Origin: MedAcidi-G1 sp002294285
GTDB taxonomy: Bacteria; Actinomycetota; Acidimicrobiia; Acidimicrobiales; MedAcidi-G1
Length of the DNA stretch: 64,000 bases
NCBI GenBank assembly: GCA_963999645.1
Contig: CAXEUY010000003.1
Coordinates: forward strand, 1 to 64,000
Reading direction: 5' to 3'
Positions within the stretch are counted from its first letter, which is position 1, and each line of letters opens with the position of its first letter. Shown here in pieces: positions 9,403-17,915 of this stretch. Position numbers and translations under genes: made by a program. Below the pieces are notes generated by a model that had not been told where the DNA came from, searched no databases, and saw only the letters and a program-made list of their open reading frames with translations.

Positions 9403-11496
9403 ATGGCTAATCGACACCCTCTTGAAAAAACTCGCAATATCGGGATTATGGCCCATATCGATGCGGGAAAAACTACAACTACTGAAAGAATTTTGTATTA
9501 CACAGGAGTGAATTACAAAATCGGTGAAGTTCATGAAGGCACAGCGACTATGGACTGGATGGAACAAGAGCAAGAGCGAGGTATTACCATCACTTCGGCA
9601 GCGACAAGTTGTTTTTGGAGTGATCACAGAATAAACATTATTGACACACCAGGACACGTTGATTTCACGGTTGAAGTAGAGCGTTCTTTAAGAGTTTTGG
9701 ATGGTGCTATTGCAGTTTTTGACGGAGTTGCTGGAGTAGAACCACAAACTGAAACAGTTTGGCGTCAAGCTGATCGTCACAATGTTCCAAGAATGTGTTT
9801 TATTAACAAAATGGACAGAACTGGAGCTGATTTTTTCTTCTGTCTTGGAACTATAAAAGAGCGTCTTGGATGTAAAGCTGCTGTAATTCAATTGCCTATA
9901 GGCGCAGAAGCTGATTTTGCCGGTGTGATTGATTTGGTGACTATGAAAGCTTTGGTTTGGGAAGGTGAAGATCTAGGCGCTTCATGGAATGAAGTAGAAA
10001 TACCAGATGATCTTAAATCTCAGGCTGATGAATATAGAGCAGAACTTGTGGATCTTTTAGCAGAGTTTGATGAAACAATTCTTGAAAAATTTGTTGGTGA
10101 AGAAGAAATCACTGTTGATGACATGAAAAAAGCGATCCGGCAGGGAACTCTTTCTGGAGATTGTGTGCCAATTTTAACTGGTACAGCTTTCAAGAATAAA
10201 GGTGTACAACCACTTCTAGATGCTGTTGTCGAGTACTTGCCTTCACCACTTGATCTTCCACCTGTCGAAGGTGTTGAGCCAAGGAGTGAGGAAGTTGCCA
10301 AACGTGCAGTAAGTGATGATGAACCATTTGCAGCTCTTGCATTTAAGATTATGACGGATCCACATGTTGGAAAATTAACTTATTTCCGTGTCTATAGCGG
10401 CACTTTGGAAAAAGGTGCAACGGTTTTGAATACGCGTTCAAGTTCGAAAGAGCGGATTGGACGCATCTTAGAAATGCATGCGAATGACCGAGAAGATCTC
10501 GATATTGTCAGAACCGGTGACATTGTTGCTGGGGTAGGCATCAAAGATACGAAAACTGGAGACACGCTTTGCTCACCCGATCATCCTTTAGTGCTAGAGC
10601 AACTCGATTTTCCAGATCCAGTAATTCATGTTGCGGTTGAACCCCGTTCTAAGGCAGATCAGGACAAAATGGGTAAGGCTCTTGGAGCTCTTTCCGACGA
10701 AGACCCCACTTTTACAGTTAGAAGTGATGATGAAACGGGTCAGACGATTATTGGTGGCATGGGTGAGCTGCATCTTGAAGTTTTAGTTGATCGTATGTTG
10801 CGTGAATTCCGTGTTGATGCCAATGTGGGTAAACCACAAGTCGCCTATCGAGAAACGATTACCAAGACTGTAGAAAATTATCGATATACCCATAAAAAAC
10901 AAACTGGTGGGTCAGGGCAGTTTGCTGAGATAGTAGCTACCGTAGAACCTTTGACAGATACAGATAGTGAGAAAACTTACGATTTCGAGGACAAAGTAAC
11001 AGGTGGGCGAATCCCGAAAGAGTATATTCCTGCTGTTGATGCTGGTATTCAGTCTGCAATGACTTCGGGAGTTTTAGCAGGTTTTCAGGTCTTAGGGATG
11101 AAAGTAACTCTTAATGATGGAAAGCATCATGATGTTGATTCATCTGAGATGGCATTTAAAATCGCGGCGCAATCTTGGTTTAGAGAAGTAATAAAACAAG
11201 CTAAACCAGTCCTTTTAGAGCCAATTTTTGCTGTAGAAGTAGTAACTCCTGAAGACTATATGGGAGATGTTGTAGGTGATTTAAATTCCAGAAGAGGCAA
11301 AGTCGGACAAATGGAAGCAAGAGGAAATAATCAAGTTGTTACTGCACAGGTGCCACTATCTGAGATGTTCGGCTATGCTACAGACTTGCGTTCACGTACT
11401 CAAGGGCGTGCAACGTATACAATGCAGTTCGATTCGTATCAACAAACTCCTTCTTCAGTTCAGGAAGAGATTGTCACTCGAATCCGCGGTGAATAA
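9403..11496 (+). CDS. fusA: Elongation factor G
   Basis: GTPase that drives ribosomal translocation and, with RRF, recycling. The P-loop AHIDAGKT is at residues 17-24, followed by the switch regions, DTPGHVDF and NKMD guanine-specificity motifs. Domains II to V continue to the end, including the GGMGELHLEV segment of domain III. The 697 residues match canonical EF-G. The position between rpsG and tuf, within the str operon, argues for the housekeeping translocase rather than a tetracycline-protection paralogue. Confidence 0.98.
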   Translation: MANRHPLEKTRNIGIMAHIDAGKTTTTERILYYTGVNYKIGEVHEGTATMDWMEQEQERGITITSAATSCFWSDHRINIIDTPGHVDFTVEVERSLRVLDGAIAVFDGVAGVEPQTETVWRQADRHNVPRMCFINKMDRTGADFFFCLGTIKERLGCKAAVIQLPIGAEADFAGVIDLVTMKALVWEGEDLGASWNEVEIPDDLKSQADEYRAELVDLLAEFDETILEKFVGEEEITVDDMKKAIRQGTLSGDCVPILTGTAFKNKGVQPLLDAVVEYLPSPLDLPPVEGVEPRSEEVAKRAVSDDEPFAALAFKIMTDPHVGKLTYFRVYSGTLEKGATVLNTRSSSKERIGRILEMHANDREDLDIVRTGDIVAGVGIKDTKTGDTLCSPDHPLVLEQLDFPDPVIHVAVEPRSKADQDKMGKALGALSDEDPTFTVRSDDETGQTIIGGMGELHLEVLVDRMLREFRVDANVGKPQVAYRETITKTVENYRYTHKKQTGGSGQFAEIVATVEPLTDTDSEKTYDFEDKVTGGRIPKEYIPAVDAGIQSAMTSGVLAGFQVLGMKVTLNDGKHHDVDSSEMAFKIAAQSWFREVIKQAKPVLLEPIFAVEVVTPEDYMGDVVGDLNSRRGKVGQMEARGNNQVVTAQVPLSEMFGYATDLRSRTQGRATYTMQFDSYQQTPSSVQEEIVTRIRGE

Positions 11497-11551
11497 ACTT
11501 AAACTTACTGAGAAGGTAAAATAAAACAATAGAGAAACTCGAGGGAGAGTC

Positions 11552-12742
11552 ATGGCTAAGGCCCAGTTCGAAAGAAATAAGCCCCACGTAAATGTGGGAA
11601 CAATGGGACATATCGATCACGGTAAGACAACTCTTACTGCGGCGATAACCAAGGTATTGTCGGATTCAGATCCAGACAATACAGCGTTTACAGCATTTGA
11701 GAATATTGATAATGCACCAGAAGAGCGTGAACGAGGTATTACTATCAACGTTTCACATGTCGAGTATGAAACCGGCAATAGGCACTATGCCCATGTCGAC
11801 ATGCCCGGACACGCTGATTACATCAAAAATATGATCACAGGTGCGGCTCAAGTTGATGGAGCTATTTTGGTAGTTTCAGCAGCAGATGGGCCAATGCCTC
11901 AAACTAGGGAGCACGTTTTGCTTGCCCGACAAGTTGGAGTTCCGAAGATCATTGTTGCATTGAACAAGTGTGACGTCGTAGATGATGAGGAACTTTTGGA
12001 ACTCGTAGAAATGGAAGTTAGGGATCTTTTGAATGAATATGAATTCCCTGGTGACGACACTCCAATAGTTAGAGTTTCTGCACTTAAAGCCTTGGAAGGT
12101 GATGGTGATTCCGCAGCTCAAATTCTTGATTTGATGAGTCAGGTAGACGAATATATTCCACAGCCTGAGCGTGATGTTGATAAGCCATTCCTTATGCCTA
12201 TCGAGGATGTTTTCTCTATCACCGGTCGTGGAACAGTGGTAACAGGCCGTGTAGAACAGGGCAAAGTTAATACTGGCGACACTATTGAAATAGTTGGTAT
12301 CAAAGATACAACTGAAACAACTTGTACCGGTGTTGAGATGTTCAGGAAGCTTCTTGATGAGGGTATAGCTGGAGACAACATCGGCGCTTTGCTTCGTGGA
12401 GTTGATAAAGAAGATGTCCAGAGAGGTCAGGTTTTGGCAGCTCCTGGGTCAATAACACCACATACTCAGTTTGAGGCAGAGGTTTATGTTCTAACTAAAG
12501 AAGAAGGCGGACGTCACAAACCATTCTTCTCTAATTACAGACCTCAGTTTTACTTCAGAACAACTGACGTAACCGGAAGTATTGCTCTACCAGAAGGAAC
12601 TGAAATGTGCATACCAGGTGATAATACAACCATGACTGTTGAATTAATCGCCCCGATTGCCATGGACGAAGGTCTTCGATTTGCTATTCGTGAAGGTGGC
12701 AGGACTGTTGGTGCTGGTGCTGTGACGAAAGTAATTAAGTAG
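11552..12742 (+). CDS. tuf: Elongation factor Tu
   Basis: GTPase that delivers aminoacyl-tRNA to the A site. GHIDHGKT (19-26), DMPGHADY and NKCD form the nucleotide site, and the RGITI switch I element is intact. The 396 residues cover three domains, with the C-terminal EGGRTVGAGAVTKV typical of EF-Tu. A GAGGGAG site precedes the ATG. It lies 55 bases after fusA and 15 before rpsJ. Only one copy is in this window. Confidence 0.98.
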   Translation: MAKAQFERNKPHVNVGTMGHIDHGKTTLTAAITKVLSDSDPDNTAFTAFENIDNAPEERERGITINVSHVEYETGNRHYAHVDMPGHADYIKNMITGAAQVDGAILVVSAADGPMPQTREHVLLARQVGVPKIIVALNKCDVVDDEELLELVEMEVRDLLNEYEFPGDDTPIVRVSALKALEGDGDSAAQILDLMSQVDEYIPQPERDVDKPFLMPIEDVFSITGRGTVVTGRVEQGKVNTGDTIEIVGIKDTTETTCTGVEMFRKLLDEGIAGDNIGALLRGVDKEDVQRGQVLAAPGSITPHTQFEAEVYVLTKEEGGRHKPFFSNYRPQFYFRTTDVTGSIALPEGTEMCIPGDNTTMTVELIAPIAMDEGLRFAIREGGRTVGAGAVTKVIK

Positions 12743-12757
12743 TACACGGACAAATCT

Positions 12758-13078
12758 ATGGCAGCTAGTCAGAAAATAAGAATCAGGCTTAAAGCCTACG
12801 ATCATGAGGTTATTGACCAATCAGCAAAAAAAATTGTTGAGACTGTTAAGAGAACTCAGGCAGATCTTCGCGGGCCGGTACCCTTACCTACGGAAAAGCA
12901 CCGTTACACGGTGATTCGTGGTCCATTTAAGGATAAAGATTCACGTGAACATTTTGAGATGAGGATCCATAAGCGACTTCTCGATATTCTTAATCCTTCA
13001 CCTAAGACGGTTGATTCTCTTCAAAGACTAGATTTGCCTGCTGGTATAGATATAGAAATTAAAATCCAACAGACCTAG
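12758..13078 (+). CDS. rpsJ: Ribosomal protein S10
   Basis: 30S head protein and, in partnership with NusB, part of the antitermination complex. The KIRIRLKAYDHEVID start, the GPVPLPTEKHRYTV motif and the DSREHFEMRIHKRLLDI block are canonical. At 106 residues it is of normal length. S10 usually opens an operon running into rplC; here the downstream neighbour is convergent, and the two stop codons overlap by four bases, so rpsJ appears to end the str transcript. Confidence 0.98.
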   Translation: MAASQKIRIRLKAYDHEVIDQSAKKIVETVKRTQADLRGPVPLPTEKHRYTVIRGPFKDKDSREHFEMRIHKRLLDILNPSPKTVDSLQRLDLPAGIDIEIKIQQT

Positions 13079-14223
13079 TTGTCGTCAGTTATTTCTTCAC
13101 TAGGCATTTCTGCGGTTTTATTTCTATTTAGAGATCCCTCTCTTTCGGTTTTTGTAGATAGTAGTTCTTCCGAAACTTCGTGTCTTTGAGCTACTGACGC
13201 GATTACTGATTGGATAGTTGCGGCAGCAGGGAGAGCTAACAAAGCACCTACGACTCCCAGTATTGCGGATCCGGCAATTACTGAACCAAATGCCACGGCT
13301 GGATGGATTTGCATGGTGTGAGATGTAATGCGGGGAGAGATGAGATAATTCTCTATTTGTTGGTATATAGCGATTGTTACAATAACCCATAACCCATCAA
13401 CGGGTTCTCCTAAAAGTCCTACGATCAATGGCAAAACACCTGCAATATAGGTGCCTACAACAGGCACAAACTGAGAAATAACTCCAACCCATAAAGCAAG
13501 TGCCAGAGAGGAAGGCAGTCCTATTATTTCAAAGACCACCCAATGTATTGCACCTGAAAGTACAGCTAGGACACTTCTCGAAAGTATGTATCCTCCAGTC
13601 TTAGATACTGCAAGGTCCCAAACTTCTAGTATTTGCCCTTGACGTTTAGGAGCTAGAAAAGAACAGACTAGTTTCCTAACTTTTGGGCCCTCAGCTACTA
13701 AATAGAAAGAGAAAAGGGCAACTGTGAAGAGTTGGAACAAAACATTTGCTACGGTGGTGCCGAAGCGTGCAAGATCATCGGCCACGTCTCCTAGCCACTT
13801 AGCTAGAGCTCCTGAGTCGTATTTCGCTTGAAGATCAGAAGTGGCATTTTCAATTCCAAAATTGTCATCAAGAAAATCATCTATGTCAGATAAGTAAGTT
13901 GGAATATTGTTGTTAAATTCGGTGACTTGGTCAGCTAGTAGAGACCCCACTTGAAAACCAAATCCTCCAATTGCAGCAAAACAAACTAGAAAAGTTATTG
14001 CTGTGCCCAACCCTCTTCTTACTCCTAATTTTTCAAGTCTGTTCACTGCAGGTTCTAGAGCGAAAGAGAGAAATAAAGAGACCAAAAGAATAATTAAGAG
14101 AGGTCGTAAAGCAGATACAACACCGCGAAGATACCAAAGTAGGATAAATCCACCTAAAAGAGCTCCTATCGATTTAATTACCCATTTAGGCAGTTTTTCG
14201 TTGGTTTTTACTTGATTTTCCAA
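13075..14223 (-). CDS. AI-2E family transporter (PerM/YdiK-like membrane protein)
   Basis: A polytopic membrane protein of the AI-2E transporter family (PF01594), whose members have been linked to export of small molecules or ion antiport; the substrate here cannot be told from sequence. The 382 residues begin with two hydrophobic helices after a charged N-terminus, contain a long soluble stretch (about 85-150), then further helices with the family signature region FVPVVGTYIAGVLP and a C-terminal ALLALPAAATIQ segment. The last 45 residues are charged and probably cytoplasmic. The start appears to be TTG at 14223. It is the only minus-strand gene among the ribosomal genes and converges on rpsJ. 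Confidence 0.9.
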   Translation of the reverse strand: MENQVKTNEKLPKWVIKSIGALLGGFILLWYLRGVVSALRPLLIILLVSLFLSFALEPAVNRLEKLGVRRGLGTAITFLVCFAAIGGFGFQVGSLLADQVTEFNNNIPTYLSDIDDFLDDNFGIENATSDLQAKYDSGALAKWLGDVADDLARFGTTVANVLFQLFTVALFSFYLVAEGPKVRKLVCSFLAPKRQGQILEVWDLAVSKTGGYILSRSVLAVLSGAIHWVVFEIIGLPSSLALALWVGVISQFVPVVGTYIAGVLPLIVGLLGEPVDGLWVIVTIAIYQQIENYLISPRITSHTMQIHPAVAFGSVIAGSAILGVVGALLALPAAATIQSVIASVAQRHEVSEELLSTKTEREGSLNRNKTAEMPSEEITDDN

Positions 14224-14336
14224 GGATTATGATCCCAGTTGTATTTTTATTGTGGAACTAATAAAAAGGTACTTCCAAAAGAGTCACTGGAATGGGATAT
14301 TTAGCGCAAAGTTATCTTTATTAGAGTGATTTTCGG

Positions 14337-14365
14337 TTGTGCATAGTGATTATGCGCCGTATCGT
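14337..14365 (+). promoter_or_regulatory. Putative promoter of the rplC-adk operon
   Basis: TTGTGC (14337-14342), a 17-base spacer and TATCGT (14360-14365), followed by TATCAGTCGG. The run TATCGTTATCAGTCGG recurs with one or two changes ahead of infA and groES. The start point would be near 14370-14372. It supplies the rplC operon with its own promoter, as required because rpsJ is cut off by the convergent gene. Confidence 0.65.
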
Positions 14366-14369
14366 TATC

Positions 14370-14547
14370 AGTCGGTGTGTTATAAATTTGCACCAAAGCT
14401 GACGTCCATTAAGGCCCAAAAATAGTTGGGAACCGAATGGCAAAACCGTAATCAGCGCTCCGCCGGGGGTTCCCGAGCGGAGCGTTTGCATGGGTTTATA
14501 TAAATGCAAGTTAATGAGAGTTCGTTTAGTGCGCGTAGGAAAGCGAT
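14370..14547 (+). promoter_or_regulatory. Structured 5' leader of the S10 operon remnant
   Basis: The gene-free stretch 14224-14547 holds a promoter and then about 178 bases of leader with three hairpins. Hairpin 1 pairs CCATT (14406-14410) with AATGG (14436-14440), enclosing GGCCCAA/TTGGG..CC. Hairpin 2 is the strongest: CGCTCCGC (14456-14463) with GCGGAGCG (14477-14484), capped by CGGG/CCCG. Hairpin 3 pairs TTGCAT (14486-14491) with ATGCAA (14504-14509). There is no U-tract after hairpin 2, so it is not a simple terminator. Autoregulatory leaders bound by L4 are known for S10 operons in other bacteria; such a role here is inference. Confidence 0.6.
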
Positions 14548-15189
14548 ATGGCTAATAAAGCGATAGTGGGAGAAAAGGTCGGAATGACCCAGGTGTGGGA
14601 TGAAAATAATTCCGTGATCCCTGTAACAGTTTTACGAATTAGGCCGAATCGTGTTGTGCGGATTAAAACTACAGAACGTGATGGTTATAGTGCGCTCCAA
14701 GTCACTTTTGGAGAAAAAGACGATCAGAAATTAACAAGACCAGAAGCTGGGCATTTTGCTTCCAATGGTGTTAATCCGGGAGTGCAGTTAGTGGAGCTTC
14801 GTTTAGATGATGTAGAAGGATATGAAGTGGGTCAAGAATTGACTGTCGAGACTCTCGCAGAGGATTTGAGAGTTGATGTGACTTCAGTCAGTAAAGGTAA
14901 GGGTTTCGCAGGAGCTATGAAGAGACATGGCTTTAAAGGTCAAAGAGCTTCTCATGGCGCTCATAAAGTTCATCGTAAACCTGGAGCGGTGGGTCAATGT
15001 GCAACACCATCAAGAATCTTTAAAGGAAAAAAACTTCCTGGAAGAATGGGAAATCAGAAGACAACGATTCTTAATCTTCAAGTTGTACAAGCAGATGCAG
15101 AAAAAGAACTTTTGTTAATCAAGGGTTCTGTGCCAGGTCCTAATGGTTCAACTGTGTTGATCAGAGATGCTGTAAAGGGAGCAGTTTGA
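14548..15189 (+). CDS. rplC: Ribosomal protein L3
   Basis: Early-assembling 23S rRNA-binding protein whose extended loop reaches toward the peptidyl-transferase centre. The 213 residues include the characteristic KGKGFAGAMKRHGFKGQRASHGAHKVHR core and the GRMGNQ motif, where methylation occurs in some bacteria. The N-terminal VGEKVGMTQVWDE matches the family. It is the first gene of the rplC operon, and its stop overlaps the rplD start. Confidence 0.98.
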   Translation: MANKAIVGEKVGMTQVWDENNSVIPVTVLRIRPNRVVRIKTTERDGYSALQVTFGEKDDQKLTRPEAGHFASNGVNPGVQLVELRLDDVEGYEVGQELTVETLAEDLRVDVTSVSKGKGFAGAMKRHGFKGQRASHGAHKVHRKPGAVGQCATPSRIFKGKKLPGRMGNQKTTILNLQVVQADAEKELLLIKGSVPGPNGSTVLIRDAVKGAV

Positions 15190-15842
15190 TGGTTGCAGTA
15201 GATGTTAAAGACTTAACTGGCTCCAAGAAAGGCACAGTAGATTTAGATCCGCAAACTTTTGGACTTGAGCCAAATGTTGCTGTCATGCATCAAGTAGTTA
15301 CTGCTCAACTAGCAGCTAGGCGTAGTGGAACCCAGAGCACAAAGACAAGAGCAGAAGTCCGAGGTGGGGGAGCTAAGCCTTGGCGTCAAAAAGGGACTGG
15401 TCGTGCTCGACACGGTTCAATTCGTTCACCACAATGGCGTGGCGGTGGAGTGGCGTTGGGACCTAAACCACGTGATTACTCACAAAAGACACCTAAAAAG
15501 ATGGTGCGTTTGGCATTAAGGTCAGCTCTATCAGATAGAGCTGCTTCAGAACGTGTGGTCGTAGTAGATGAGTGGAATTTCGAGTTGCCAAAAACAAAAG
15601 AAGCAGTGAATGCTCTTGAGGCATTAGGGGTAGACGGCAGAGTATTGGTGGTTGTCAATCAGAATGATCTAAATACCTGGAGAAGTTTTTCAAATCTGAA
15701 TCAAGTACACGTCATATCACCTAATGAACTAAATGCTTATGATGTTTTAGTAAATGATTGGGTTGTATTTACGAAGAGCACTCTACCTGACGCTGTTTCG
15801 GGTAAAGAATCAGAAAGTAAGGCCGAGAGTGAGCAGTCATGA
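15189..15842 (+). CDS. rplD: Ribosomal protein L4
   Basis: 50S protein lining the exit tunnel and, in several bacteria, repressor of its own operon. The RSGTQSTKTRAEVRGGGAKPW-type loop and the KGTGRARHGSIRSPQWRGGG region carry the tunnel-lining segment. At 217 residues it is of usual length, with a short polar Ser/Glu tail. ATG at 15189 overlaps the rplC TGA; a TTG one codon earlier is less likely. If L4 regulates this operon, the leader at 14370-14547 is the obvious target. Confidence 0.97.
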   Translation: MVAVDVKDLTGSKKGTVDLDPQTFGLEPNVAVMHQVVTAQLAARRSGTQSTKTRAEVRGGGAKPWRQKGTGRARHGSIRSPQWRGGGVALGPKPRDYSQKTPKKMVRLALRSALSDRAASERVVVVDEWNFELPKTKEAVNALEALGVDGRVLVVVNQNDLNTWRSFSNLNQVHVISPNELNAYDVLVNDWVVFTKSTLPDAVSGKESESKAESEQS

Positions 15843-16129
15843 AAGATCTTAGAGACGTGATAATTAGACCGATTGTTTCGGAGAAATCTTTTACCCTTTT
15901 GGAACAGAATGTTTTTGCTTTTGAAGTTCATAAATCTGCTTCAAAACCTGAAATTAGAGATGCTGTGGAAACAATTTTTGATGTGAGTGTTTTGAAGGTA
16001 AATACTTTGAATCGTAAGGGAAAATTAAAGAGAAATCGTCGCAAACCAACTATGACCAAACGACCTGATGTGAAAAGGGCTTATGTGACCCTCGCTGAAG
16101 GTGACTCGATCGAATTGTTTGAGGTCTGA
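15839..16129 (+). CDS. rplW: Ribosomal protein L23
   Basis: Sits at the tunnel exit and docks trigger factor and SRP. The 96 residues start with the typical DVIIRPIVSEKS and include the FDVSVLKVNTLNRKGK segment before a basic loop. The ATG overlaps the end of rplD by four bases. It shows the standard length and order in the S10 cluster. Confidence 0.97.
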   Translation: MKDLRDVIIRPIVSEKSFTLLEQNVFAFEVHKSASKPEIRDAVETIFDVSVLKVNTLNRKGKLKRNRRKPTMTKRPDVKRAYVTLAEGDSIELFEV

Positions 16130-16131
16130 TT

Positions 16132-16965
16132 ATGCCCCAAAGACAACGCAAACCAACGAGTCCAGGAAGACGATTCCAAACTGTTGCAGATTTTTCTGAG
16201 ATAACTAAAACTTCTCCTGAAAGAACTTTAGTTGAGAAAAAAGTTTCTACAGGTGGTCGTAATAACTACGGGCGTAAGACGGCACGACATCGCGGAGGTG
16301 GGCACAAACAAAAGTACAGGATCATTGATTTTCGTCGTAATAAAGACGGTGTTCCTGCGACTGTAGCTGCAATTGAGTACGACCCAAATAGAAGTTGCCG
16401 AATACTGTTACTCCACTATCACGATGGTGAAAAACGTTACATTTTGGCACCTCGAGGTGTTGAGGTAGGTGACGTCCTCAGATCAGGTCAAGGCAGCGAA
16501 ATAAGGCCTGGGAACTCCTTGCCACTTCGATATATACCTGTGGGAACGGTTATCCACAATGTTGAATTACATCCTGAAGGTGGGGGCCAATTGGCTCGAA
16601 GTGCTGGTTCTAGTATTCAACTAGTGGCGAAAGAGGGAGATTTCGCTACTTTACGTTTGCCAAGCAGTGAGATGCGAAGAGTCAGAATTGACTGTCGTGC
16701 AACTGTAGGAGAAGTTGGTAATCAAGAGCATGAACTTATAAGTATTGGTAAAGCTGGACGTAATAGATGGAAAGGTGTAAGACCTCAATCACGTGGAGTA
16801 GCTATGAATCCAGTAGACCACCCCTTAGGTGGTGGGGAAGGAAAATCTTCTGGTGGTCGCCACCCAGTTTCGCCTTGGGGTAAACCTGAAGGTCGAACTC
16901 GGAAAAAAGGCAAGCATTCCGACAAGATGATTGTCAGACGTCGCCGCGGAAGAGGACGGAGGTAG
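16132..16965 (+). CDS. rplB: Ribosomal protein L2
   Basis: Highly conserved 50S protein needed for subunit association and peptidyl transferase assembly. At 277 residues it has the expected length. The GRNNYGRKTARHRGGGHK motif and the C-terminal RGVAMNPVDHPLGGGEG segment, which contains the functionally important histidine, are intact. The N-terminus (MPQRQRKPTSPGRR) is a lineage variant of the usual KYKPTSPGRR. It lies two bases after rplW. Confidence 0.98.
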   Translation: MPQRQRKPTSPGRRFQTVADFSEITKTSPERTLVEKKVSTGGRNNYGRKTARHRGGGHKQKYRIIDFRRNKDGVPATVAAIEYDPNRSCRILLLHYHDGEKRYILAPRGVEVGDVLRSGQGSEIRPGNSLPLRYIPVGTVIHNVELHPEGGGQLARSAGSSIQLVAKEGDFATLRLPSSEMRRVRIDCRATVGEVGNQEHELISIGKAGRNRWKGVRPQSRGVAMNPVDHPLGGGEGKSSGGRHPVSPWGKPEGRTRKKGKHSDKMIVRRRRGRGRR

Positions 16966-16971
16966 AAAGTC

Positions 16972-17247
16972 ATGCCACGCAGTTTGAAAAAAGGTCCTTT
17001 TGTTGATGATCACCTTTTGAAAAAGGTAGATGACATGAATGGTTCTGGCGATAAGAAGGTGATCAGAACATGGTCTCGTCGTTCAACGATTGTGCCTGAC
17101 ATGTTGGGCCACACTATTGCGGTTCATGATGGTAGAAAGCACGTTCCTGTGTTCATAACTGAGTCAATGGTTGGACACAAATTAGGAGAGTTTGCACCTA
17201 CTAGGACTTTCCGTTCCCATAGTGGGCAAGAGAGAGGTACAAGCTGA
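16972..17247 (+). CDS. rpsS: Ribosomal protein S19
   Basis: 30S head protein that contacts A-site tRNA and forms a pair with S13. The 91 residues open with MPRSLKKGPFVDDHL and include the RRSTIVPDMLGHTIAVHDGRKHVPV block, both invariant in the family. Preceded by a GGAGG site inside the end of rplB. The last base of its stop is the first base of the rplV ATG. Confidence 0.98.
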   Translation: MPRSLKKGPFVDDHLLKKVDDMNGSGDKKVIRTWSRRSTIVPDMLGHTIAVHDGRKHVPVFITESMVGHKLGEFAPTRTFRSHSGQERGTS

Positions 17248-17915
17248 TGGCTTCTGTAGGTGCTTCTTTATCTAGAAATGTTGATCGTGAAAGCACGAAG
17301 TCAGTCGTTCGTTATGTTCGTGTTTCTGCTCATAAAGCTCGGCCTGTATTAAATCAGATTCGAAATTTGTCTGTTGCAAGAGCTGAAGAGATTTTGGCTT
17401 TCAGTGAAAGGTCTGTTTCAGAGGTGATTTCTAATTGTTTAAATTCAGCGATTGCTAATGCTGGAAACAACAACGGAATTCCCAGGGAAGAACTTTTTGT
17501 TTCGGAGTGTTTTGCTGATGAGGGGCCAACCTTAAAAAGATTTAGACCTAGGGCACGTGGACGTGCAACTTCAATTTTTAAAAGAACTTGTCATTTGACT
17601 GTAGTTGTTTCGCGTTACACCGAAGAGGAAATAGAAAGTTTACAAGCGCATGCCGAATTAAAAGGTCATAGAAATAATTTTGAAGCAGGCGAAGAGCTGG
17701 TAGAAGAAGATCAATCTAAAGAAGCAAAATCTAAAAAGAAGAAGTCAAGATCTTCAAAAGAAGAGGTCCTTGAAGAAGAAGTGCTTGAAGAAGAGGCTGA
17801 AGAGGCTATTGAAGAAGAAGTGCTTGAAGAAGAGGCTGTTGAAGAAGAAGAGGTCCCTGAAGAAGAAGTGCTTGAAGAACAAAATGAAGAACAAAATGAA
17901 AAAGAGGCAAACTAA
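17247..17915 (+). CDS. rplV: Ribosomal protein L22 with long acidic C-terminal tail
   Basis: Tunnel-wall protein of the 50S subunit. The core (about residues 20-128) shows the SAHKARPVLNQIR motif and the RPRARGRATSIFKRTCHLTVVV loop that reaches the tunnel constriction. The protein is 222 residues, about 100 longer than usual. After a Lys/Ser-rich segment, residues from about 170 are nearly all Glu with Val, Leu and Ala in EEVLEEE-type repeats. The core looks fully functional; the tail's role is unknown. It overlaps rpsS and rpsC by one base each. Confidence 0.96.
   Translation: MASVGASLSRNVDRESTKSVVRYVRVSAHKARPVLNQIRNLSVARAEEILAFSERSVSEVISNCLNSAIANAGNNNGIPREELFVSECFADEGPTLKRFRPRARGRATSIFKRTCHLTVVVSRYTEEEIESLQAHAELKGHRNNFEAGEELVEEDQSKEAKSKKKKSRSSKEEVLEEEVLEEEAEEAIEEEVLEEEAVEEEEVPEEEVLEEQNEEQNEKEAN
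17772..17879 (+). repeat. Imperfect repeats coding the acidic L22 tail
   Basis: A 27-base unit encoding EEEVLEEEA appears at 17772-17798 and 17811-17837, and its first 21 bases recur at 17859-17879. The spacings of 39 and 48 bases are multiples of three, so the repeats expand in frame. Related shorter GAAGAGG units fill the gaps. Confidence 0.8.
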
